Assembly (NCBI GenBank): GCA_000482145.1
Contig: AUXH01000307.1
Location: forward strand, 1-22,340
Origin: Strigomonas culicis
Taxonomy: Eukaryota > Euglenozoa > Kinetoplastea > Trypanosomatida > Trypanosomatidae
Direction: 5' to 3'
Length of the DNA stretch: 22,340 nt
The notes under the pieces: model-generated
The model's input: only the letters and a program-made list of their open reading frames with translations
Told to the model about the DNA's origin: nothing
Databases searched by the model: none
Program-made: the position numbers and the translations under genes
In this document: in pieces, positions 1-9,212 of the stretch
How positions within the stretch are numbered: the stretch's first letter is position 1
Layout: each line of letters opens with the position of its first letter

Positions 1-227
1 GAATGAGAATAAAGAAAAGTGGAAAACACCGTTAGAACTCAATTAAAAATTATTATTATTTCTTTGCTATAGTATTAAATATGACGTAACAAGAAAACAA
101 GATATATGAAAAATAAAAACAAAAAAGTAGAGATAGAAAAAGAAGAAGAAAAAAAAGCAATATATACATGTTCAAAATAAGCATACTACTTTATACCGAT
201 CGATATTCTCCATCAAAGAAAAATTCT
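1..227. other. AT-rich 3' flank of the leftmost gene
   Basis: AT-rich DNA downstream of the stop codon of the minus-strand gene that ends at 228. It contains TTA-type repeats and A-rich stretches and no plausible coding frame or RNA gene. It probably holds that gene's 3' UTR and the polyadenylation or splice signals of the next gene to the left. Confidence 0.6.
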
Positions 228-2186
228 TTATTTCTTTGTTTCTATGTCCGATGCAGATACCGTATTTCGCCGTGGTAGCCGTGGCGTCACCGAGAGCGGC
301 AAGCCGGTGACACTGCTGCCCTTGAGGGAGCCCATCCTGTCCCGCCGCATGCACTCACTCAGGTCGCCCGGCTGCATGGGCGACAGATAGGGGAGCCGCG
401 CCGCGTGTCCGTACGCGACCGGGGCGGCCGCGGCGCCGCCGCTGCCGGTGATGACGGTGCTCCCCTCCTGCGCGCCGCCCATGAAGGGGCGCTTGAAGAG
501 GCCGCCCACCGGCTTGGGCGGCGTCTTGGTCGGCCGGCCGGAGCGGAACCGCATGAGGTGCGACTCGTCACTCATGGGGCTCCCGCTGCCGCTGGTGGGG
601 TCCGCGCTCGCCTGCGTCTTGAGAGGCAGCAAGTTGATGCGATTGCCGCTTTTCTCCGAGCTCAGAGGCACCAGCAGCTCGCTCTGGTCCGGCGCGGAGC
701 AGCTCCGGGCGATGGGCCGGGGGGTGGAGCGCGGCGCCTGGTGCGGCAGCGGTGACGTCTCAGTGTGGACCTCCGCCGCCACCCGCTTGCCGCGGTGCTT
801 CCTTTTCGCGTCCATCGGCACCACCTCCTCGGAGGACATGGCGACCAGCGGCAGCATCCGCACCACGGGTGACGCGGTGCCCACCACGGCGGTGGCGGGT
901 GTACGCCTCGCGCCGTCCTTCGAGGCGTGGCTTGTGCTCGAGCGCCGCGTCGCGGCGGTGCTGTGCATGTCCGAGAAGCTCGGCGTCACCCCCGGGCTCA
1001 GCAAACTGAGGCGGACGCAGTGCGAGCCCGAGTCCTCCTTGATGAGCCGCACGGCGTCCGTGTCGGCGGGCGGGCCGTGCAGCAGCCGGGTGTGGGCGCC
1101 CCGCCGGCTCGCTGGGCCGCTGCGCGCGGAGCAGCTCAGCCGCTCCGCCGGCGCGCCCTCCTCCAGTGAGGGGGGCCGCATGGATGGGTTCGACACCCCG
1201 CTGCGGCGGTCCATGCTGCGCGATGCGCGCGGCGTCGGCGAGGGGATCGACGCCGCATCCCCCGTGTCGATGCTGCCCTCGTTCAGCAGGCCAACGAGCG
1301 GTGCAAAGCGCACCAGGGTCTTCATGGGGTGGCTCGCGGGCAGCGGCGACCCGCTGCTCCCGCCGTCGTCCACCTCGTGCTTCCACCAGCCCATGTACTG
1401 CTGGATGAGTGCTTGGGAGGGGCTGAGATGGGACAGGTTCCCCGTGCTATTCAGCTCGGCGAGCGTACCCATGTAGGCGGAGGGGCTGTCTGCCCCCGCC
1501 ACGTCCCGCAGCTGAAGTACCACGTCCTCGCACGTGTCGCTGCGGAGAGCGCTTTCAGAGCTCGGCAAGATGTAGCAGCGCATCTGCGCGGCGACCGCCT
1601 GCATGTCCTCCGCGGCGTCGGCGAGATCAACGTCGTCTTCGCTGTATGGAAGGGGCGGGCACAGATAGGTGAGGTCGGATGCCGCGAGCCACGACGGAGG
1701 CAGGCTTGAGCCAGCCTTGCCCACCATGCTCAGCTCCTGCGAGCTGGAGGAAATATACTGAAGACTGTTCTGCGGCACTGACGCCAACGCCACCGCAAAC
1801 GGACTGGCGTTTGCCTCGTGTTGAGCTCCATCGTTGCAGCGGGCGCTGGGCAGGATACTCACGCGGTGGCCGCCGCTGTTGTTGGCACTGTCGCTCTTCT
1901 GTAGGGCGACGTTGGGTGTCAGCCATCTAGAGCGCGGGATCTGCTGCGTCGTCGGGGAAGACGTCATATCTCCGACACTGAAGGGACTGCTGTTGACGAG
2001 AGAAAGCAACACGTTGCCGCTTCCTTCGACTCCACGGTTAAGAAGAACATCCTCCGGCAGCGATGCAGATATGTGCGAGTACGACTTCGCTTTCTGGTCA
2101 TCACCTCTATCGCTGGCCGTGAACGTGTCATGGCTGTAACTGTCCGCATTGCCATCATGGCATTCCACGATATCCCTGTTGTGCAT
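228..2186 (-). CDS. Ser-rich low-complexity protein of unknown function, 652 aa
   Basis: I do not recognise a family. The start is placed at ATG 2184-2186 (MHNRDIVECH...), 7 nt after a splice-acceptor AG at 2194-2195. The frame stays open further upstream (MYLLLILLFS...), but those hydrophobic residues are a translation of the polypyrimidine tract and would be a false signal peptide. The product is rich in Ser, Pro, Ala and Gly, with many SP and TP dipeptides, basic patches in the C-terminal half and an acidic patch in the middle (SEDDVDLADAAED). No membrane segment or catalytic motif is seen. The composition suggests a largely disordered, possibly phosphorylated protein. The stop is TAA at 228-230. 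The strong GC-rich codon use supports real coding; the function is open. Confidence 0.8.
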   Translation of the reverse strand: MHNRDIVECHDGNADSYSHDTFTASDRGDDQKAKSYSHISASLPEDVLLNRGVEGSGNVLLSLVNSSPFSVGDMTSSPTTQQIPRSRWLTPNVALQKSDSANNSGGHRVSILPSARCNDGAQHEANASPFAVALASVPQNSLQYISSSSQELSMVGKAGSSLPPSWLAASDLTYLCPPLPYSEDDVDLADAAEDMQAVAAQMRCYILPSSESALRSDTCEDVVLQLRDVAGADSPSAYMGTLAELNSTGNLSHLSPSQALIQQYMGWWKHEVDDGGSSGSPLPASHPMKTLVRFAPLVGLLNEGSIDTGDAASIPSPTPRASRSMDRRSGVSNPSMRPPSLEEGAPAERLSCSARSGPASRRGAHTRLLHGPPADTDAVRLIKEDSGSHCVRLSLLSPGVTPSFSDMHSTAATRRSSTSHASKDGARRTPATAVVGTASPVVRMLPLVAMSSEEVVPMDAKRKHRGKRVAAEVHTETSPLPHQAPRSTPRPIARSCSAPDQSELLVPLSSEKSGNRINLLPLKTQASADPTSGSGSPMSDESHLMRFRSGRPTKTPPKPVGGLFKRPFMGGAQEGSTVITGSGGAAAAPVAYGHAARLPYLSPMQPGDLSECMRRDRMGSLKGSSVTGLPLSVTPRLPRRNTVSASDIETKK

Positions 2187-2193
2187 GGTGTGA

Positions 2194-2233
2194 CTAATGC
2201 AATGCGACGACAGCAAAAAAGACAAAGAAAACA
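2194..2233 (-). promoter_or_regulatory. polypyrimidine tract and SL trans-splice acceptor
   Basis: On the minus strand a T/C-rich run (about 2233-2211) is followed by the first AG at 2195-2194, leaving a 7-nt 5' UTR before the ATG. This decides the start of the Ser-rich protein gene. Confidence 0.65.
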
Positions 2234-2667
2234 GTAGTATTAGTAGTAAATACAAAGAAAATTTGTTTGGTATAAAAAATATTTTATGAGAAAAGAAAAG
2301 GAAGAAAAAAGAAGAAAATAAAATGAATTACTGACGAAGAAAAAAAAAATTGTGAAGTAAAATTAGATGCGGAACAAAAAAGAAAGGTACTAGCAGATGT
2401 AAAGAAAGAAGAAGAGAAGGAAAAGAGATGAAGATAAGAATGGTAATGGAAGTTACTCTTAACAATGGACATAACACTCCTCTCCAAGGGGAAGAAAAGC
2501 GAACGGGAAAGAGAAAGACAGAAGAGAGAAACCCCAGCTTCTTATAGACATACGTATGCAATTATCTATTAATCCTGTTAAAGACTAGTAAGTGTTGGTT
2601 GACTAGTATTAAGTTTTTTATGCAGAACGAAGGAATTATTATGAAAAAGAAAAGGGTCAATGAGCAT
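2234..2667. other. intergenic region, no gene seen
   Basis: AT-rich, and pyrimidine-rich on the minus strand. It holds the 3' UTR of the ABC transporter gene and the upstream part of the processing signal of the Ser-rich gene. Short Phe/Ser/Leu-rich open frames here are translations of T/C-rich tracts and are not genes. Confidence 0.6.
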
Positions 2668-4812
2668 TTATTCCACGTCGGCTTCATTCTCCTCCTCGTT
2701 TTCTATTTTGAGATCGGACACCTGCAGCACCACCTCCTTGCCCACCATGCTCGCATCCGATGCCGACACGATGTTGGTCAACACCAACTTCAGCGCACTG
2801 TCGTCGCCCTCCAGGCGCAGCGGGGAAAACATGTAGCCGCCATTGCCGTCGAAGTTGAGAATCCAGTTGTGGTGGTGCCACACCGTCCGGCGGTGCGCAA
2901 TGGTGATGAGCGTGATGCCGAGCTCATGGCACCGCTCGTACAGCTGCTGTTCCACATCCAGGTCGATGAGGCTGCTGCACTCGTCGAGGATGGCAAAGCG
3001 GGGGCGGTGGAAGAAGAGGCGCGCCATGGCCAGGCGCTGCTTCTCGCCGAGCGACAGCGAGTCGTCGCGCCACGACAGGCGCGCGTTCCAGGAGATGTGG
3101 GGGCGGTTGAAGATGTAGTCCAGCCCGGCCATCTCCAGGCACGTGTACAGGTCCGCCTCGCCGACGGAGACGTCCCGCTTGCGGAGGGGGTAGATGATCT
3201 GCTCGAAGAGGGTGCCGTCGTACATGTAGGGACGCTGCGGCACGTAGTACATCTGCTCCTTCTCCGGCTTCGTGATGCGGCCGCCGCGCAGCGGCCACAG
3301 CTCGCCCAGCACGCGGAAGGTGGAGGACTTGCCGCAGCCGTTGGGGCCCATGATGAGCAGGTTCATGCCAGGCTTGACGTGGAAGGACAGCGACGGGCAC
3401 AGCACCTCGCCGTTGGGCAGCATCAGCGGGACGTTCATGAACTCAATGTGATCCCCGCGGACGACGCGGCCGTACTGATCAAGGGGGTTCAGCAGCAAGC
3501 AGTCGGCCAACGCGTTGAGGCTCAGGCGGCTGCCGCGCGGCGACATGTTCACGCGGTCGTTCTGCTGGGCCACCTCAAACTCCGCCACGTCGAGCGCCTC
3601 GACGAGCTGATAGAGCCGCTGCGAGTACCCGTTGAGGATGGCCACCGACTTGATGTTCCAGAGCAGGTGCCCAACGTTCTTCGCCATAATTTTGAAGGAA
3701 TAAGATATTTCGGCCAGCATACCCGACAGGTCCTCCACGGTCGTCGCTGGGCTCGTCAGCGTCCGCGAGACGCCGACGCAGCACACCGCGTAGCCGACCA
3801 GCACCGAGCCGTACTTGGTGTACGCGGTCTGCAGTAAGTTGAACCGGGCGTGCACGTAAGAAGCGTAGCGCGCCTGGTCGGTCACCTCCTTGAAGAGGCG
3901 GTTCAGCCCATCCTCGGTGAAGGCAGAACCATGCGAGATGCACACCTCCTCGGCGTGGCCCAGCAGCGACTGGTGCGCCGCGCGGAAGGCGCCCTCCTTC
4001 TGCATCCGCTGATTCGCCAGCCAGTCCGTGTTGGGGCCGAAGGTCTTGACCAGGTAGACAAACAGTAAGTAGTATCCCCACGCGGCTCCCGTTGCCTTCC
4101 AGCCAATCAGCTTGCTAAGGATGGTCGTGAAGGTCACGGTCTCCACAAGCGGCCGCGTGATGGAGGTAGAGAGGTGGCTGCACATGTGGCACCAGCGCTT
4201 GATATCCTCCGTGACGCGCTGGTCGACATTGTCCACGTCGTGGAGCCCCGCGAGGCGGAAGAAGACCTTGTCGGAGAAGTAACGGCTGTCAAAGTAGACG
4301 GTGAGGTTTTCGCGGAAGTAGAGATCGAGCATTTCCTTCCAGTAGTCGAGACTAGAGTTGAGCACTGCGGCAGGCGCGCAGGAGGCGATGAAGCCCGCAA
4401 TGGAGAGCAGAAGGGGGCGCATCTGGCCTTGCACGGCCACCTTGCCAAGCTTTCCCACCTTCCGCGCGATGCGAACAGCTAGAAAGGCGCGGATCAGCAA
4501 CAGCAACGTGGACCATAGCATCACATACACCTCTCTGCTTTTTATGGACGGGATGGCCAGCTTGAGCAAGAAGGCAATTTTGCCGCGCCACGTCTCATTC
4601 GGCAGCTGCACGCTGCTCCTACGTTTCGACTTATAAAACAATTCGAGTTTGGCGATGTTCGGTGGAGGATTCGCGCGGACCATCTTGGCACCCGGTGATG
4701 TTGCCTGCGTAAAAGCTAAAACGGCGAGCGCGCCACCAATCCATCCCACCATGTGAACATCAGAGACGCGTGCCTTGACATACTCGCTCACGTACGAGCC
4801 TAGTGCATCCAT
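2668..4812 (-). CDS. ABCD-family half ABC transporter, GAT-like (glycosomal/peroxisomal)
   Basis: A 714-residue half transporter with one membrane domain followed by one ATPase domain, the ABCD (ALD/PMP70) order. The membrane domain spans about residues 20-350 and has an EAA-like loop near 273-292 (EGAFRAAHQSLLGHAEE), characteristic of ABCD proteins. The ATPase has Walker A GPNGCGKS (489-496), Q-loop Gln526, signature LSLGEKQR (586-593), Walker B FAILDE (606-611) and His640 in the H-loop. ABCD proteins import acyl-CoA into peroxisomes; in trypanosomatids the homologues GAT1-3 sit in the glycosomal membrane. I cannot tell which GAT this is. The signature has Leu where the first Gly of LSGGE is usual. 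The start ATG lies 19 nt after a clear splice acceptor; the C-terminus is acidic. Family is secure; location and substrate are inferred. Confidence 0.9.
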   Translation of the reverse strand: MDALGSYVSEYVKARVSDVHMVGWIGGALAVLAFTQATSPGAKMVRANPPPNIAKLELFYKSKRRSSVQLPNETWRGKIAFLLKLAIPSIKSREVYVMLWSTLLLLIRAFLAVRIARKVGKLGKVAVQGQMRPLLLSIAGFIASCAPAAVLNSSLDYWKEMLDLYFRENLTVYFDSRYFSDKVFFRLAGLHDVDNVDQRVTEDIKRWCHMCSHLSTSITRPLVETVTFTTILSKLIGWKATGAAWGYYLLFVYLVKTFGPNTDWLANQRMQKEGAFRAAHQSLLGHAEEVCISHGSAFTEDGLNRLFKEVTDQARYASYVHARFNLLQTAYTKYGSVLVGYAVCCVGVSRTLTSPATTVEDLSGMLAEISYSFKIMAKNVGHLLWNIKSVAILNGYSQRLYQLVEALDVAEFEVAQQNDRVNMSPRGSRLSLNALADCLLLNPLDQYGRVVRGDHIEFMNVPLMLPNGEVLCPSLSFHVKPGMNLLIMGPNGCGKSSTFRVLGELWPLRGGRITKPEKEQMYYVPQRPYMYDGTLFEQIIYPLRKRDVSVGEADLYTCLEMAGLDYIFNRPHISWNARLSWRDDSLSLGEKQRLAMARLFFHRPRFAILDECSSLIDLDVEQQLYERCHELGITLITIAHRRTVWHHHNWILNFDGNGGYMFSPLRLEGDDSALKLVLTNIVSASDASMVGKEVVLQVSDLKIENEEENEADVE

Positions 4813-4831
4813 CTCTTACTTCTTACAGAAA

Positions 4832-4860
4832 CTAAAAAAAGGAAGAAAGAAGAAGGAAAC
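4832..4860 (-). promoter_or_regulatory. polypyrimidine tract and SL trans-splice acceptor
   Basis: The minus strand reads a long T/C tract (about 4859-4834) ending in TTTAG, with AG at 4833-4832. This gives a 19-nt 5' UTR for the ABC transporter mRNA and is a textbook trypanosomatid acceptor. Confidence 0.75.
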
Positions 4861-5003
4861 GGAGAGGGGCATCGATTCTCTGCAAGCTATGCACGCAAAG
4901 CGTGACACATACATATGCATGCACCAATAAATAAATAAACAGTCGCAAAAGGGAAAAGAAAAAGGAAAAAGAGAATATGTATATATAAAAGGATGAGTAT
5001 AGC

Positions 5004-7670
5004 TTATGCTATCACTTGTTTATTCTCTATGGCATTCAGAAGAGTAGTCAATTGGTTAGTGCACTCTTCATTTTCCAAGTACACTTGCAGAAGCTCCTTT
5101 TGAGTTGCTTCAAACTCCTCAGCGGATATAACCACGCTGTCCACTCCAGGCAATTGCTGCACCGAAGTTTGAATGAAGCTCATGAGCTCTGGAAGGGTTG
5201 GGTATGGCGGAGAGCACACATCCAAATCCTCACGAATTGTCTTGACAAGCTCCATGATGTCGCTTTGAATTACTGGAAAGGAGCGTGCTATTTCGACCGC
5301 GAGAGGCACACCAAGCGTACAAAAGCGCATTATCGCTTTTTCAGCTTCTGACTCTGATCGCAGGTTGCCATGAGTCTCTGTTACACTGCGCGCTGCTACA
5401 ATGGTCCACGCAAAAAACAAAAACATACAGGCGAAGCGGTCGACACTTTCCACAACTGCGTCACGTTCAGCTGCGAAGTGGCAGTCAAGTAGTACTTTTG
5501 TCGCTAGCGTTAATCGGTCCTCTTGTGCCAGAGTGCTCAAACAACTCTGGAACACCGTATGCGCATTGTCCAAGTCCTTCGCCGAAGTGCTCGCAAGGAG
5601 GGAGTAAAAGCTTCCCTTTGAGTCCTCCATGTCTTCCCTTGCCGCTGCTTCAATATGTTTCAGAATAGCATATGAAGTCGATTCAAAACAAGAAAGATCA
5701 GTTACCTCTGAAACAAAAAATAGCAACGAAAAGGTAGCAAGTGCGCAGCATACCTCCTTTGACAGTTTATCCAGTAAACCAGTTTCCTTTAAAAGTTTGA
5801 AAAACAAGTGCATGACATCCGACGCCACAACACTGAGCCCCGCTCCTTCTTGCTGATCAAGTGTGCTCTGAATTTGAAAGAGGAGCCGTTGCCATTGCCT
5901 TGAGGCAGTGTGGAGACCCATCTCTTGCACAACGCCCAAGCCTACGTGGTACAATGGACCTGCAGTATCCAACTGTGTCTGTGCCGCTTCACCACGGGGG
6001 AACACATCGTTGATGCTCTTTGTATCCCAACTCGTCAACCACTCGGACAAAATCATGGGTTCAGGATAACGAAAGTCCTCTTCGGTGTCCCCAGTTTCAA
6101 TTTCATTGAAAACAAGAAGCTTTGGTGACGCTTCCTGTTCACACACCTTCAAATCCTCAGTGACTGACGCTTCAGGCTTTTGGTTTTTTCCCTTCTCCAT
6201 TTGCTCCTTTAAATTCCTTTTTTCGTTTTCCAGCTCGTAAATCTTTTTATTTTGATCGGAAACCATTTTCGCAATACCCAGTTTTTCCTGTGCCAGCGTT
6301 TTTTCATTCTCTCTGAGAGTTTCCAACTCTGTTTGAAGCTCACTGTTTTGTTTCATTGTCTTCTCTAAATCTACAGTGAGTGCCTCTATCTTCTCTATGA
6401 AAGCACTTCTCTCCTTCTGTAATTCTTCAATTTGTTTCACTAGTTGCGCCTTTTCTTCAGCAGCAGCCACGCTTGCTGTATCTTGTGCCTTTGTATAAGT
6501 GGCAACAGTTTCGCTCATTTCATTTGACAGTGCCTCGTTCTCAGCCTTGATTGTTAGTAATTGACTTGTAAGTTCTTGGACCTGCACCGTCAAATTGTCT
6601 AGGTTTTGCTGTAGACCCATTTTTTCTTCAATGAGCGCTAGATTCCTGTTTAAAGTTGCCTCTGTTTTCTCATTCGTGTCACTCAGTTCTTGCTCCTTTT
6701 CACGAAGTTGGTTTGTCAGACGAGTCACTTCCTCGTGTTGGGCTTCTCGCACCGCCCCATCACTGACACTGCTAGCTTCAGAACAATCTCTTGCATCCAT
6801 CGCAGCTTCTCTTTCATCCATCAGCTCTTTCAGTTGTACCTCAAGATGCTCCTTTTCACTAAGAAGAACGTCCAATGAGTTTCGTAGTTGCTCTTCATTT
6901 TCCTGCAATATATCAATTAAGCCCTCTTGCCTTTTTGAATCCTCTTTCAAAAACTGATTGTTCTTTTCAAGAGACTTGATTATATCCACAAGGCGCTCAT
7001 AGGCTGCACCGCTTTCATTTTCCTGTTGGTGCGCGAGGTCAACCAAATCTGCATTTACCTCCAACGAGTCCAGGGCTGCTTTAGAAGTGGCTAATGCATT
7101 GAAAATAGGTCCTTCTAGGCTCTTGAAGAGCAAGTATATATCGTGGGTCTCCATGTTCCTCTCGACATCGGTGTCCGGAAATATTTCTGGAAATGACGTC
7201 ATCAGGCGGGACAAGAAAGACTCCAGCTCTTCAACAATATCAGGCACATTGTCGTTCACTCTTTCATTTTTTTGGGAATGAACGATATCTGAAACGTCTG
7301 AGTTGTGGCGAGAAGCTTGCGCTTGAAGCTGCTGCAATCGGACGCATTCACGAACTAACTCATGATTAGCCTCTGTAAGTCGCTTCACTTCTTCTTGTGC
7401 CTTCTCAAGATAGTCTGCGACATGCATAGACGAAGAACCTACTTGTGAAGTGAACAGCGATGGTAACACAGGAGGAAAACGAACTTCCTCTCCTTTGGGT
7501 TTGTTGACAGGAGAAGAGATTTGAGGGGAGAGAAGAGAAGCCAGGGAAACTTTCAACTCTCCAATCTTGCGGATGTTTGCCTGGCTGCGTTTCCCCGAAA
7601 GCTTTATCTTATCGTCGAGAGTCATCGCATGTTGCTTGACAAACACCTTTGATGTAGTGGTAATGCTCAT
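5004..7670 (-). CDS. large coiled-coil protein of unknown function, 888 aa
   Basis: Not recognised as a named family. The N-terminal ~100 residues are basic and Ser/Pro-rich (probably disordered). A short helical segment follows, then about 250-500 is a long Glu/Lys/Gln/Leu heptad-rich coiled coil (for example EELQKERSAFIEKIEALTVD). The C-terminal ~350 residues look globular and alpha-helical, with several hydrophobic helices (CCALATFSLLFFVSEV, FACMFLFFAWTIVAA), and end in another short coil. This could be a Golgi, flagellar or cytoskeletal scaffold, but no diagnostic motif (GRIP, kinesin motor and so on) is seen. Codon use is clearly more AT-rich than in the flanking genes. ATG at 7668-7670; stop TAA at 5004-5006. 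The 5' UTR is probably about 90 nt, with acceptor AG at 7761-7762. Confidence 0.8.
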   Translation of the reverse strand: MSITTTSKVFVKQHAMTLDDKIKLSGKRSQANIRKIGELKVSLASLLSPQISSPVNKPKGEEVRFPPVLPSLFTSQVGSSSMHVADYLEKAQEEVKRLTEANHELVRECVRLQQLQAQASRHNSDVSDIVHSQKNERVNDNVPDIVEELESFLSRLMTSFPEIFPDTDVERNMETHDIYLLFKSLEGPIFNALATSKAALDSLEVNADLVDLAHQQENESGAAYERLVDIIKSLEKNNQFLKEDSKRQEGLIDILQENEEQLRNSLDVLLSEKEHLEVQLKELMDEREAAMDARDCSEASSVSDGAVREAQHEEVTRLTNQLREKEQELSDTNEKTEATLNRNLALIEEKMGLQQNLDNLTVQVQELTSQLLTIKAENEALSNEMSETVATYTKAQDTASVAAAEEKAQLVKQIEELQKERSAFIEKIEALTVDLEKTMKQNSELQTELETLRENEKTLAQEKLGIAKMVSDQNKKIYELENEKRNLKEQMEKGKNQKPEASVTEDLKVCEQEASPKLLVFNEIETGDTEEDFRYPEPMILSEWLTSWDTKSINDVFPRGEAAQTQLDTAGPLYHVGLGVVQEMGLHTASRQWQRLLFQIQSTLDQQEGAGLSVVASDVMHLFFKLLKETGLLDKLSKEVCCALATFSLLFFVSEVTDLSCFESTSYAILKHIEAAAREDMEDSKGSFYSLLASTSAKDLDNAHTVFQSCLSTLAQEDRLTLATKVLLDCHFAAERDAVVESVDRFACMFLFFAWTIVAARSVTETHGNLRSESEAEKAIMRFCTLGVPLAVEIARSFPVIQSDIMELVKTIREDLDVCSPPYPTLPELMSFIQTSVQQLPGVDSVVISAEEFEATQKELLQVYLENEECTNQLTTLLNAIENKQVIA

Positions 7671-8166
7671 CGAATTCTTCCTTTTTTTTCTGTTAAGTAT
7701 TTCTATGTATATATATATATATATATCAATAAGAGACGCAATATTGTAGCTTGTTGAAATCTAATAAGTCAACAACAAGAACACCAATGTGCAAAAAAAA
7801 AAAAGTTCTTCTTGGACAACAAGAAAGGGAAATGTTTGAAGCTCATAAGAAAAAAAAAAGAGGGAGAGAGAGAGAGAGAACAGTATGAAAAGAGAGATGG
7901 GAAGTGATCTTTTCACCCACTCAAATAGTACAGTACCAAATCACGTTGGCACCATGAACAAAAACATTAAAGCAAGAAAATGAAAAGGCTCTTTTTTTTA
8001 CAATTTTTTAGGTTGAGACATGCTGAGAGAACAGATGTATGAAAATGAAAAAACATTTGTTCGTTGAACGGTTAATAGTATTATCGTTCATCTGAATTTG
8101 CTTTTGGTGTTTTTGAAAAGGAAAACAATGATAATTGTTAAGGGATTTATGTTTTTTGTCGTTTTT
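7671..8166. other. intergenic region with simple repeats
   Basis: AT-rich DNA between mevalonate kinase and the coiled-coil gene, containing the 3' UTR of the former and the splice signals of the latter. On the minus strand a T run (7804-7793) and a T-rich stretch lead to AG at 7762-7761. It also holds a (TA)n run at 7708-7728 and a (GA)n run at 7863-7880. No RNA gene or coding frame is supported. Confidence 0.55.
7708..7728. repeat. (TA)n microsatellite
   Basis: An uninterrupted alternating TA run of about 21 bp just upstream of the coiled-coil gene, within its inferred 5' UTR. Confidence 0.9.
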
Positions 8167-9153
8167 CTATAGGTTCGCCTTGCCGTTCGTCACAGAGTAC
8201 TTCCAGATAAACTTGGCTTCCGGGCAGTTATCCTTCAGCTCTTGAACAAGTTTGTCACGCGACTTGGCGGAGGACGTGAGCGCAACGGCAATACCGCCGC
8301 GGCCCGTGCCAGAGAGCTTCGCACCAAGTGCACCGTATTGGCGACATGCCTTCACAATCGCTTCCAGCTCGTTGCAAGAAATTGTGAGCTGTACACAGAG
8401 GTCATGGCACTTGTTCATGAGAAAACCCAAGGCGTGAAGATCACCGTCCTGCAGCGCCTTGATGGCCTCCGCAACAAGTGTGTTGTATTGGGAAACCAGC
8501 TGAGTAAAAAACATGGGATTCTCTTCCTTCAACTTGCGAACATCTGCAACCACTTTGGTGGTGCTTGCCGTGATGCCTGTGCCAATCACAACGAGATAAA
8601 GCGGCTTTGCAAACTTGATGGACTGGAACAAGGAGCGACCGTCCTTGCGCTTGTAGGAAATAAGTCCACCAAAGGTAGCAGCCGTGTTGTCCACGCCGCT
8701 CGGGGTGCCGTGATAGCCACCTTCGCCAACAAAGGCACTTCCGTTCACTTGGTCCTCGGTCAGATTCAAGTTGTAAAGCTCGCTGAGCGCACGCGAAAGC
8801 GCCACGACATCGCTGGCAGACGCGCCGATGCCGCTACTGGGAACAAGCGGACCGCCAAGCGTGATGCGCAGACCATCAACAGAAGTGTTAATCTTCAAGT
8901 GGTCCAGCACGAGCTGGTGTGCCTTTTCCTGCTCCGCACGCTTCTCCTTGATGTATCCGGGAACTGCGGGACGCTTGTCCACTACTTCCACACCCGGCTT
9001 TCCCTTGAGAACCTCCAGCGAACAGTCGGTGTACTCGCTGATGCCAGCGACCACGGCTTCACATCCGTGAACGACAAAGTGCTCGCCAAACAAGATGACC
9101 TTGCCGAACCCCATGTGCTTTCCGGTCGTTTTCGCTTTCACAGGAACGGACAT
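8167..9153 (-). CDS. MVK: mevalonate kinase (EC 2.7.1.36)
   Basis: This enzyme phosphorylates mevalonate with ATP to 5-phosphomevalonate, an early step towards isoprenoids and sterols. The 328-residue product shows the GHMP-kinase signatures in order: motif 1 GKVILFGEHFVVHG (17-30), the phosphate-binding loop PLVPSSGIGASAS (102-114), the catalytic Asp155 in GTPSGVDNTAA, and motif 3 KLSGTGRGG (279-287). Length and motifs match trypanosomatid MVK. The start ATG at 9151-9153 lies 15 nt after a splice acceptor. The frame stays open about 100 codons further upstream, but that part is hydrophobic, AT-rich and lies before the acceptor. The C-terminal tripeptide ANL fits a permissive trypanosomatid PTS1, consistent with the glycosomal location reported for this step. 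Stop TAG. Confidence 0.95.
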   Translation of the reverse strand: MSVPVKAKTTGKHMGFGKVILFGEHFVVHGCEAVVAGISEYTDCSLEVLKGKPGVEVVDKRPAVPGYIKEKRAEQEKAHQLVLDHLKINTSVDGLRITLGGPLVPSSGIGASASDVVALSRALSELYNLNLTEDQVNGSAFVGEGGYHGTPSGVDNTAATFGGLISYKRKDGRSLFQSIKFAKPLYLVVIGTGITASTTKVVADVRKLKEENPMFFTQLVSQYNTLVAEAIKALQDGDLHALGFLMNKCHDLCVQLTISCNELEAIVKACRQYGALGAKLSGTGRGGIAVALTSSAKSRDKLVQELKDNCPEAKFIWKYSVTNGKANL

Positions 9154-9168
9154 TTTATTTGTTTTCAA

Positions 9169-9212
9169 CTGAAGAACGGAACAACGCAAATAATAATGAA
9201 AAAATAGAAAGC
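9169..9212 (-). promoter_or_regulatory. polypyrimidine tract and SL trans-splice acceptor
   Basis: The minus strand carries a T/C-rich tract from about 9212 to 9172 ending in TTCTTCAG (AG at 9170-9169). This leaves a 15-nt 5' UTR and fixes the start of mevalonate kinase. Confidence 0.7.

Noticed and set aside
2599..3837. 412-codon open frame on the plus strand opposite the ABC transporter
   Set aside because: It is antisense to a clear ABC transporter, His/Val/Ala/Arg-rich in the way complementary GC-rich frames are, and has no acceptor signal.
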